Positions 24,565-32,011 of a stretch of 34,755 nt of DNA are shown one piece after another. This stretch comes from Planctomycetota bacterium (GTDB taxonomy: Bacteria > Planctomycetota > Phycisphaerae > WQYP01). The number at the start of each line of letters is the position of its first letter. The first letter of the stretch is position 1. The position numbers and the translations under genes were made by a program. Below the pieces are notes generated by a model that made no database searches, was not told the origin of the DNA, and was given only the letters and a program-made list of their open reading frames with translations. The DNA lies in contig JAKAEZ010000004.1 of assembly GCA_021819825.1 (NCBI GenBank), positions 1-34,755 on the forward strand, given 5' to 3'.

Positions 24565-25995
24565 TCACCTCGGTGCCAGAAGCGGAGAGTTGATATGGAA
24601 TACCGCCAGCTTATTGATCATTGGAGTCGCGGCGGATTGTGTAATTTTCATACGAATTGCGGTAACCGTTGACATTGGAAATGGCTCAATACGCTTTTCC
24701 CCCACTGAATAGCCGCCGCAGAGCGGCTTCCAGGAGCCATTTTTCAGACCGTCTATGGTGTAGCGCTCAATGCGCTGGCCCCGGGCGATGTCCTCCTTGA
24801 TCATCACACAGTTGATGGACTCCTGATGCGGCAGCTTTAATGTGATCGTGCCGCCACGGCCCGAAGTCTGGGCCAGACTTTTTCCAAACCATTTGCGGAT
24901 TGTAGCGCCAAATTCCGCCAGCCTCCGGGCATCCGGGCCGGGGACTCTCCCCGCAGGATCAATGTTGGCGTTGATGATGAAATTAGCCCCATGCCCCACC
25001 GTTTGAAGATACATCTTCATGAGCGTTTTCAGCGGCAAAATATTTTTCACCGTATCGGATTTCCACATCCAGAAGTGATAGCGCAGCGGAACATTCCCCT
25101 CCACGGGAATATAGTATTTGCCGTGCGGACTGCCCGGACCGCGATCTTTCTGATCATCTGTGGTGTTAACCGTGCTCCAGTTCGGATAGGCCACGAATCC
25201 CTTTTCATTGCCGGACCAGCGGGCGATGCCGCCCGGAGCGCCAGCAGGACCATTAAAGCACACCGCGTTGGGTTCATATTTCTTCAACAGCCCGTTGAGC
25301 CGCGAACCCAGCGGATCCACGCCGCCGTCAAACCACATATAGGCCAACGGCCCGGCGTGTCTCCACAGACTTTTGTACATGCGTACATCCATATTAAGAA
25401 ATGTCCGCACCGCGGCCGCGGACCCCACCGCGCGGCCGCGGTTGAAGTGGGCATGGCCCCGGTGCAAGTTCCACCAACTGTTGTTTCCCGCGCTGCAATA
25501 TAGCCCCGGCGCTATTCCGTACCGCTTGCAGGAGGTGATAAACGCCTTCACCACATCACCATGTCCATGCCGCCAGGGCGATTGCTTTACGCCATAGGGA
25601 TATAGATTGCTGGGCCACATCAGAAAACCGGAACTGTGCTTGGCGGTAAAAACCGCATATTTGGCCCCCAGTGCCCCGGCCACACGCAGCCACTGGTTGG
25701 TATCCAGGCGTTTAGGATTAAATAATTTCGGGCTGATGGACCCCAGCGGCGGCAGGGAGTAACCGCGCGGATGAATAGTCTGGTACGGTTTGTCAAAGAC
25801 CTCAATATCAAAATGAAAAAAAACTCCCAATTCATCATTTTGCCACGCCACCTGCGCCGCGGTGGGAACCGGCAAGGACGCAAATATGCCGCCCCCCGTC
25901 ATAAAAAATGCGCCAATGACTGAAATGCCCAATATAACCAGCGACATGGCCGTTGTGCGGAAACAACGACGAACACCTCTGACGGGGATGCTCAT
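24565..25995 (-). CDS. GH29 alpha-L-fucosidase-like enzyme
   Basis: 476 residues. An N-terminal hydrophobic segment (AMSLVILGISVIGAFFMTGG) exports or anchors it. The barrel shows ELGVFFHFDI, LGAKYAVFTAKHSSGFLMWP, the nucleophile Asp223 in YMWFDGGVDP, and a C-terminal beta domain with IERYTIDGLKNGSWKPL, which looks like the F5/8-type region common in GH29. Expected reaction: hydrolysis of terminal alpha-L-fucose. The ATG at 25995 overlaps the TGA of the upstream GH27 gene (ATGA), so the two are translationally coupled. This, rather than any longer frame, fixes the start. The acid/base residue is not securely placed, as is usual for this family. Confidence 0.85.
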   Translation of the reverse strand: MSIPVRGVRRCFRTTAMSLVILGISVIGAFFMTGGGIFASLPVPTAAQVAWQNDELGVFFHFDIEVFDKPYQTIHPRGYSLPPLGSISPKLFNPKRLDTNQWLRVAGALGAKYAVFTAKHSSGFLMWPSNLYPYGVKQSPWRHGHGDVVKAFITSCKRYGIAPGLYCSAGNNSWWNLHRGHAHFNRGRAVGSAAAVRTFLNMDVRMYKSLWRHAGPLAYMWFDGGVDPLGSRLNGLLKKYEPNAVCFNGPAGAPGGIARWSGNEKGFVAYPNWSTVNTTDDQKDRGPGSPHGKYYIPVEGNVPLRYHFWMWKSDTVKNILPLKTLMKMYLQTVGHGANFIINANIDPAGRVPGPDARRLAEFGATIRKWFGKSLAQTSGRGGTITLKLPHQESINCVMIKEDIARGQRIERYTIDGLKNGSWKPLCGGYSVGEKRIEPFPMSTVTAIRMKITQSAATPMINKLAVFHINSPLLAPR

Positions 25996-27623
25996 TTTCC
26001 ATTTACCTCGCTGCCTATTTTCACGAATATCACACCGTGGCTGGGCACTTCTGCGGCAAAGGCACCATTGAACACGCCAAGATTTTTCTGTCGCCACAAG
26101 TCGCGCACCGCCTGCGGTCCCTCAATTCCCAGTTCCTTCCATGATGCCGTCACCACGGTCCGATGGCGGCCGATATTAAACAAGCCCACCGCTTTCGAGC
26201 CATCCGCCAGGGGTTTAACCCATACCTGCCGCGCGGCTTTGGCACCGCGCGGATTGACCGGCACGCCCTCAATTCCCAGCGGATCCTGATCGACGGCCAA
26301 CACTTCGTCGTTGGTAATTAAATTGCGGGTGAACGCATTCATGCGGTTCAAATCACAGCCGATAATCAGCGGTGCCGCCATGATGCAAAATGCGCTTACT
26401 TGGGTATATTGCTCGTTGGGTGTCAAATCACTGGGGCGCAGGTGCCCCCACCCCACGACGCCGATAGTCATCATATCCGGATCATTCCAATGCCCCGGTC
26501 GGGCAAACTTAGCCCACTTGGGCTGCGTAAGCCAGTGCCCCTTGAGATTTTTCCAATTATCGCGCGAGTCTCCGGTGGTACGCCATAAATTGGCGTATGG
26601 AATCCACTTGGCGGCACCTTTGAACGGCGCATCGTTGGACAGACTGAATACGATATCGCGCCCGCTATGCAGCAGCGCCTGGTACATCGGATATACCTGC
26701 GCATAACGGATCGGATGCCAATCATATTTCATGTAGTCCACACCCCACGCCGCCCATTGTCGGGCGTCGGCCTCATCAAAACTATATTTACCCACCGCCC
26801 ATGGGAGGATGTTTTTATTGACGTGGCCGCGTTTGGAAATGGTGGGTTTATGCCATGTGCCTTGCGGGTTCATCGCACTTCCGCCGGGATATTGGGCGTA
26901 GGATGTTACCCACGGCGTGGAATACAGACCAAATTTTAATCCCATGGCATGAATGCGCCGAATTAATCGTGGTAAATCCGCGAAGCGCGGGTTGGGTTCC
27001 ATGGCATGGTCCGGCCCGGTACGTTTCCCCTGCCATCCGTCGTCAATACATATATAGGTCCAACCGTGATCCATCAATCTTTCACGAATCAAGTCGCGGG
27101 CCTGTTGCAAAATCAACGGCTCATTGAATTTGTTGGCGAACGCATTGTAGCAATTCCAGCCCATAGGAGGAGTTAATGCAATGGTGCTGCCGACAACAAT
27201 TGTAAATTTCTGTGTTGCGCTGCCCCATGCGTTGCTAGCGCGTAATATGACATGATGCGTTCCGGCAGTCCGGAGAACTCCGGAAATGATGCCGGTCGCG
27301 TCATTGAGCTGAAGCCCTGCCGGGAGATTATCGGCGGCGAATTTCATGGGGCGTTTTCCCCGGGCATCAATAGTGAATAAAAATGGATGGCCTGGCCGCA
27401 CGCCAAAAACCGATGGACTGTTAATGTGCGCAGCCGGGCCGGCCTTGGGAGTGAGGATATATGGCGTATGACGACCAGCGGGAAATGTCGGACGATAAAT
27501 CTTGGTGCCTGCCGCGATAGCGTGTGACGCACCGGCCGCCAGCAGTAGTCCGCAGACACTGGCAACGACAGTAAGCTTGAGGTCAAGATTATTATTGGAT
27601 CGCCGGAATTTAATATTTGACAT
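25992..27623 (-). CDS. GH27 alpha-galactosidase with putative Ig domain, copy D
   Basis: 543 residues, very like copy A at 1087. Leader with core LTVVASVCGLLLAAGASHAI; putative Ig domain (FGVRPGHPFLFTIDARGKRP, about 70-145); TPPMGWNCYN (151-160); nucleophile Asp301 in YMKYDWHP; acid/base Asp352 in WRTTGDSRDNW; and a C-terminal beta domain ending VPSHGVIFVKI. The conserved second position of W-N-S-W is changed to Cys-Tyr. ATG has only a weak AGGGG 12 nt upstream. It is co-transcribed with GH29 through a 4-bp overlap, which suggests joint removal of galactose and fucose caps from the same side chain. Confidence 0.9.
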   Translation of the reverse strand: MSNIKFRRSNNNLDLKLTVVASVCGLLLAAGASHAIAAGTKIYRPTFPAGRHTPYILTPKAGPAAHINSPSVFGVRPGHPFLFTIDARGKRPMKFAADNLPAGLQLNDATGIISGVLRTAGTHHVILRASNAWGSATQKFTIVVGSTIALTPPMGWNCYNAFANKFNEPLILQQARDLIRERLMDHGWTYICIDDGWQGKRTGPDHAMEPNPRFADLPRLIRRIHAMGLKFGLYSTPWVTSYAQYPGGSAMNPQGTWHKPTISKRGHVNKNILPWAVGKYSFDEADARQWAAWGVDYMKYDWHPIRYAQVYPMYQALLHSGRDIVFSLSNDAPFKGAAKWIPYANLWRTTGDSRDNWKNLKGHWLTQPKWAKFARPGHWNDPDMMTIGVVGWGHLRPSDLTPNEQYTQVSAFCIMAAPLIIGCDLNRMNAFTRNLITNDEVLAVDQDPLGIEGVPVNPRGAKAARQVWVKPLADGSKAVGLFNIGRHRTVVTASWKELGIEGPQAVRDLWRQKNLGVFNGAFAAEVPSHGVIFVKIGSEVNGK

Positions 27624-27960
27624 ACGGTTGGTAACCCCTGATTAATCTCTGCTTTGGTCAGAAACATACCGCCATACTGGAGCAATGTTTCAAAAACGCA
27701 AATGGTAATTGCTTTCCATGGTGCTGCGATTTTTTGTCAACACAATAAATGGCGACCTCGGAAACAATGTGGGTGCTGTTTGCCCGCTGCGAAGCGCTTG
27801 AAAGCCTATTCCTATCGACCGACCACGGTTACGACCTCCAACTGGCCTCCGCCGTCAAATTGCGTGCTTACTTCCTGCAACTAAGCAGCGTCAGGCCCAG
27901 TCGTGGCAAACCCAATTCGCCGCTGTTGCGGGACCGCTGATAATTTACGGCATTCTCATG
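27624..27960. other. Intergenic region, no gene supported
   Basis: Holds the 5' region of the GH27-GH29 operon. TTGACA occurs on the minus strand near 27739, but no good -10 is found at the right distance. Short open frames on the plus strand lack ribosome binding sites and recognisable content. Confidence 0.4.
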
Positions 27961-28926
27961 TCACGGCAATCGCGTAACCCCTTGCGCTGCGAGTTGTGCC
28001 GGGGCCGGCATCTGCCACCCCCTAGCCCAATTCAATGACCAAAGGTGGTTAAGCTCAATGTGCTCGGCGTGCCCATCCATGAACGACATGTTGATCCCAT
28101 TGCCGTGCCGGGCATCACACCAGCGCCCCAGATTGCCACCCTTAAAGTCATACAATTCTTGCCCGTTGATAACGGCGGTATTAACGAACGTCTTGCTATC
28201 CGGGGGTGTGTCGTTTTCCTTTGGCCCGCCGTCAATCCAAAAGGCATCACCAAACGCCGGAACCGTTGCAGTCGGAACGTCGCTGATATTGTTTGGCCAA
28301 TAGAGGGCAGTTGGATTGGTGCTGGGATAAACGTACAGATCATTGGCGGTTTGCCCATTTTTGGTGTAGTCAACTCCGCCATTCCCGCCGTAGCCGTAGA
28401 GCCAGGCGTTAAAGCCGTAGCTCCCCTGGAAATAACGGAACTGGTATTGTCCATAGCCGTTTTGATATTTCTCGACGTTCACCCAATACCACGGTGTTGT
28501 CGTTCCTCCATTCCAATTGGAGGTTCCAAGGGAGCCTTCCGGGCGGGGAGTTGTGGAAGGGCATATGATGACGCTCTCCACCTTTTGGAAATCAATCTGA
28601 TAGCCGGTGGCGGCCGATTGCTTATGGGAGTTTGTGAAATAGGGTGCCAGCGGAATAATCCATGCACCCAGTGCCCCGTGCACGCCACCGCCATTGTAAT
28701 CAAACGGGAACCTGGCACCCCTCCATGAATCCTGATACTCCAGAATCGCCGTGGCCATCTGTTGCTGATTATTCAGACAGATGGCGGAATTTGCGAGTTG
28801 CTTGGCGTTGGCGAGTGCCGGCAGCAGCAATGCAATCAATGTCGCGATGATGGAGATTACGACGAGGAGTTCGACGAGGGTAAATCCAGCACTCCGTCTG
28901 AACGATTTATCAAATTGGATTCGCAT
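27961..28926 (-). CDS. Type II secretion-like pseudopilin with H-X9-DG tail, copy C
   Basis: About 321 residues. Leader ends before [20 protein letters not shown]; then [69 protein letters not shown]; and [14 protein letters not shown] (H-X9-D-G). The end [14 protein letters not shown] is shared with copies A and D. ATG at 28926 has AGGAG 7 nt upstream, preferred over a TTG two codons earlier. It lies 77 nt after copy D on the same strand, clearly a tandem duplicate. Probable role: minor pseudopilin or surface filament subunit. Confidence 0.88.
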   Translation of the reverse strand: MRIQFDKSFRRSAGFTLVELLVVISIIATLIALLLPALANAKQLANSAICLNNQQQMATAILEYQDSWRGARFPFDYNGGGVHGALGAWIIPLAPYFTNSHKQSAATGYQIDFQKVESVIICPSTTPRPEGSLGTSNWNGGTTTPWYWVNVEKYQNGYGQYQFRYFQGSYGFNAWLYGYGGNGGVDYTKNGQTANDLYVYPSTNPTALYWPNNISDVPTATVPAFGDAFWIDGGPKENDTPPDSKTFVNTAVINGQELYDFKGGNLGRWCDARHGNGINMSFMDGHAEHIELNHLWSLNWARGWQMPAPAQLAAQGVTRLP

Positions 28927-28966
28927 ACACAATCTCCTGAATCAGTTTTTTAACACAAACCTAATC

Positions 28967-28991
28967 CCCCGGGCCAGCCGGATGCCCGGAG
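28967..28991 (-). promoter_or_regulatory. GC-rich intercistronic stem-loop between pseudopilins
   Basis: CTCCGGGC and GCCCGGGG form an 8-bp stem (one G-U pair) with a 9-nt loop on the minus strand, 12 nt past the stop of copy D and 41 nt before the start of copy C. No T-run follows immediately, so it could be an attenuator or a processing signal that sets different amounts of the two proteins. Confidence 0.4.
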
Positions 28992-29002
28992 GTCTTTTCC
29001 GC

Positions 29003-30025
29003 TCACGGCAAGGTGGAGACACCGGCTGGGGGCGGATTCTGGGTAACCCAGTTGCGCGCCCAATTCAATGACCAGAGTTGTCTCACCTGGAGATGTTCAA
29101 CGTGGCCGTCCATGAAGGACATGTTGATGCCGTTGCCGTGGCGGGTCATGGCCCAACGGTTGATATCCTGGCCGCCAAAATTTCCGAAGTTCGAATTCAT
29201 GGGTGTAACGCCGGTAATTAAGTTAATCCCCATCGGCTTCGAGCTCTCTTTCACTGCGCCGTCCATCCAAAAAGCGTCGCCAAAGGCCGGAACAGTGCTT
29301 GCGGGGACGCTGTAGATATTGTTCGTCCAAGAGTAGGCTGGGGGATTTGCGCTCGGGTCCGTATACTGACTGGTTGCCAGCCCATAACGGGTGTTTTCAT
29401 CCTCGCCGCCGTAACCGTAGAGCCAAGCATTGAACCCGTAACTTGCCTCGAAGTACAGCAGTTGGTTGCGCTCAAAGACGGTGCTGCCATCCAATGCCCA
29501 ATGGTAGGGCCGGTTAACCTCCCCCAGATAATTGGAGTTGTACGCAAAATTTGGCACGGGCGGGGTATCCGGGCACAACAAGACGCTTTCTAATTTGCGG
29601 AAGTCAATCTGGTAGCCGGTCGTGGACGCCTGCTTCTGCGAATCAACCAAAAACGGGCCAAGCGGAATTACCCACCCTTCCTGGTCGCCATTTCGACCTT
29701 TGACATAAACATACGGAAATCGTGCACCCTTCCAAGAGTCCTGATATTCTTGGATCGCAAGTGCCATCTGCCTCAGATTATTCGCACAAACCGCGGCGTT
29801 CGCATCCTGCTTGGCCGCAGCCAAGGCTGGCAATAGCAATGCAATCAGCACCGAGATAATGGAAATCACCACCAGCAGTTCTATGAGCGTGAACGCCGGC
29901 TTGTGGTATAGTGACCGGTATCCCGTGCCCCGTGAGACAACTGGTGACCCCATACCCAAAATCCCTGGCCTTGCATGGTTTTGAACGCTGGTAATTGGAC
30001 ATTGATCCACGAAAATAGCATTCAT
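29003..30025 (-). CDS. Type II secretion-like pseudopilin with H-X9-DG tail, copy D
   Basis: 340 residues. The leader is unusually long (44 residues) before [20 protein letters not shown]. Then [68 protein letters not shown] and [14 protein letters not shown] (H-X9-D-G), ending [21 protein letters not shown] lies 7 nt before ATG. It leads the pair D-C. Its leader starts MNAIF, like MNAVF in copy B, so these long leaders are probably real. Role as for the other copies. Confidence 0.88.
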   Translation of the reverse strand: MNAIFVDQCPITSVQNHARPGILGMGSPVVSRGTGYRSLYHKPAFTLIELLVVISIISVLIALLLPALAAAKQDANAAVCANNLRQMALAIQEYQDSWKGARFPYVYVKGRNGDQEGWVIPLGPFLVDSQKQASTTGYQIDFRKLESVLLCPDTPPVPNFAYNSNYLGEVNRPYHWALDGSTVFERNQLLYFEASYGFNAWLYGYGGEDENTRYGLATSQYTDPSANPPAYSWTNNIYSVPASTVPAFGDAFWMDGAVKESSKPMGINLITGVTPMNSNFGNFGGQDINRWAMTRHGNGINMSFMDGHVEHLQVRQLWSLNWARNWVTQNPPPAGVSTLP

Positions 30026-30404
30026 GGTATGACCTCCGAAAAAAGATTCTTAAATTCTGCCCAGCCCGCATCCGGCGAGCCGAACGTTTTGTTAGCGCCA
30101 ATTGCCGGTTTTATCCAGCCTTAATGTTGACCGCCCTGCGGACGGAATCGCCGAGTCCGGCACCACCTAAACGAGCTACCTTCATCGGCTCAACTTTTTA
30201 AATCTCACGCAATTGCACTTCAACGTCCGCAATTTTTTGTAGTTGCTTTGTTTTGCAACTCTGATGGCATGAATTGTAAATCATTTGATAATTCAAAGAT
30301 AGTGTAATTTCGCGCATTTCTTATCATGAGTTGCGCAGCGTGACTTTCGTCCGAAAACGCCGGGCTGAAACGCCAAGCACCTGCCGGGGCACAGGTTATT
30401 TTTA
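30026..30404. promoter_or_regulatory. Intergenic control region upstream of pseudopilin D
   Basis: No gene is supported. Two small palindromes stand out: AGTTGC-N8-GCAACT (30241-30260), which contains TTTTGCAA, and TTTGA-TAAT-TCAAA (30284-30297). TACAAT on the minus strand nearby (about 30280-30275) could be a -10, but a proper -35 at the right distance is not clear. Confidence 0.35.
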
Positions 30405-31589
30405 CTAACGCGCCAGGGGTCGATTCACCGCGCGGAACCGTCCCGGTGTCTGCCCAATTTGCCGTTGAAATACCTGATGCAGGTACTGCACGCTGGCGAA
30501 GCCCGCTTTTTTCGCAACCATAGATATCTTCATATCTGTGGTAATCAGCAGTTCCCGCGCCCGCAGCAGGCGCAAGCGTTCAATTTCTTCGTAAGGTGAT
30601 CGGCCCACTATTTTCTCAAAACGCAATTCCAGCGTCCGCCGGGAAACCAATACGTGGCGCAATAAATCCGGCACACCGATACTTTCCGTCGCGTGCTCCC
30701 GGATATAGCGCAATGCCTCCGCCACCACCGGGTCATCAACACCCACGGTATCAGTGGATTGGCGGGAAATCACGCCGACCGGTTGCACCAATACCGTCGA
30801 ACCGGGATCCTTGCCGGCCATCAAAATATCCAGAGCTTTCGCCGCTTCAAAGCCCACGAGTTCAGAATTCACCGCAATGCTTGAAAGTGTGGGCGTCGAT
30901 ACATTGCAGATCAATTCGTCGTTATCCACCCCGATGACCGCAACCTGTTCGGGAACGTCTACGCCCGCAAATCTACACATATCAATAACCTCACGCGCCG
31001 CCAGATCGTCCTGCGCCATGAGGCCTATGGGCTTGGGCAGTTTTGACAGCCAGTTGCTTAGCTGTGATTCCAAGGTTTCGCCGCTGCGGGGGTTAAAATC
31101 AAAGTTGTGAAACGCCAGACCCGCCGCACATACGCAATGGGCGAACTGATCGCGCCGTTCGTTGCCCCATTCCGTGTTCTGGCCACAATAGGCATACTGG
31201 CTGAACCCACGGTTACGCAGGTAATCAAAGGCAAGCCGGCAGACCGCCGCCGAATCGCTTCTGACATAGCAGGGGCCGGGATAGGCGCTGTACCCCAGCC
31301 ACACGACCGGAATGTTTCGCGTCAGCACCTCGGATAAAGCCCGGTGGGAGGATATGCGGCCAATAACCGCGTCGATATGCCACAACTTAGATGAAGGCAG
31401 TTGTGGATTTATATCAGCAGGGTTGATATAAAAATTCCATGGTCCATGCGCTTTGGCATAATTACTAACTCCGCGGATAACCCCGCGGCCAAATTCGCGC
31501 GAGGTTTCCAGCAACAGCGCTATTTGCCGAATTTTGCCCGCTGATAACACCGGGCACTCGGTGACGCGTTTTACCTTCGCTTTTCCCAT
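30405..31589 (-). CDS. XylR-type AraC-family regulator, copy 2
   Basis: 394 residues from ATG 31589 (GGGAG 7 nt upstream; an earlier in-frame start has no ribosome binding site). It is collinear with copy 1: sensor domain RQIALLLETSREFGRGVIRG, PVVWLGYSAYPGPCYVRS, QVAVIGVDNDELICNVSTPT; AraC domain GVPDLLRHVLVSRRTLELRF, VGRSPYEEIERLRL, KISMVAKKAGFASVQYLHQV, FQRQIGQTPGRFR. The two recognition-helix regions differ at a few positions (SGVHYMHQVFRRRL versus ASVQYLHQVFQRQI), so the operators may be similar but not identical. It is divergent from the GH28 gene at 32012 and may control it. The ligand is unknown. Confidence 0.88.
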   Translation of the reverse strand: MGKAKVKRVTECPVLSAGKIRQIALLLETSREFGRGVIRGVSNYAKAHGPWNFYINPADINPQLPSSKLWHIDAVIGRISSHRALSEVLTRNIPVVWLGYSAYPGPCYVRSDSAAVCRLAFDYLRNRGFSQYAYCGQNTEWGNERRDQFAHCVCAAGLAFHNFDFNPRSGETLESQLSNWLSKLPKPIGLMAQDDLAAREVIDMCRFAGVDVPEQVAVIGVDNDELICNVSTPTLSSIAVNSELVGFEAAKALDILMAGKDPGSTVLVQPVGVISRQSTDTVGVDDPVVAEALRYIREHATESIGVPDLLRHVLVSRRTLELRFEKIVGRSPYEEIERLRLLRARELLITTDMKISMVAKKAGFASVQYLHQVFQRQIGQTPGRFRAVNRPLAR

Positions 31590-31903
31590 TAAAAAACTCC
31601 CGACAACCACTTGACCAGCGCCGCACAATTACAACAAATGGTGCTCAAAAGTATAACAATGGATTGGCGATGCGGATAGCCCAGTGACTGCGGATTGAAT
31701 TTAAACTCAGAAGCGGGGTTCAGGATGCCGATGGTCTGAACCTTGTGCTGATCATAGCGCAAACCGCTTGGCCCGATGCGGAAGCATCACGGTGGGGTGC
31801 GGGAATAAATTCGCGATACATATACTCCCTCCACCGCCACATGACTTAGCAATACTGGCGCGCCAAACGCCTGAATCGGCACGACATTGCGCCGCCTCTG
31901 AGC
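31590..31903. other. Upstream part of the XylR2/GH28 divergent region
   Basis: No gene is supported. TATACT on the minus strand (31655-31650) may be a -10 for the regulator gene, but its -35 is weak. The rest shows no recognisable structure. Confidence 0.35.
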
Positions 31904-31931
31904 CTGATGGTGAAAAACTGATGGTGAAAAA
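31904..31931. repeat. Perfect 14-bp tandem repeat upstream of GH28 promoter
   Basis: CTGATGGTGAAAAA occurs twice without a gap (31904-31917, 31918-31931). The second copy ends 1 nt before the -35 of the candidate GH28 promoter, so the pair lies where an AraC-type activator would bind. Confidence 0.6.
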
Positions 31932-31932
31932 C

Positions 31933-31960
31933 TTGGCGATCCGCTGATTGCTGCTATAAT
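31933..31960 (+). promoter_or_regulatory. Candidate promoter for GH28 at 32012
   Basis: TTGGCG (31933-31938), a 16-nt spacer and TATAAT (31955-31960). The leader to ATG would be about 45 nt. TGTCGCGATTAT (minus strand, 31967-31956) overlaps the -10 and resembles motifs in two other promoters of this window. Confidence 0.55.
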
Positions 31961-32011
31961 CGCGACATGAGTTTTATAATTTGATGCAATGTTTTGTAAA
32001 GGCGGTGCAAC

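Noticed and set aside
28045-28728. A 227-codon open frame on the plus strand.
   Set aside because: It is antisense to pseudopilin C, which has a canonical prepilin motif, ribosome binding site and paralogues.
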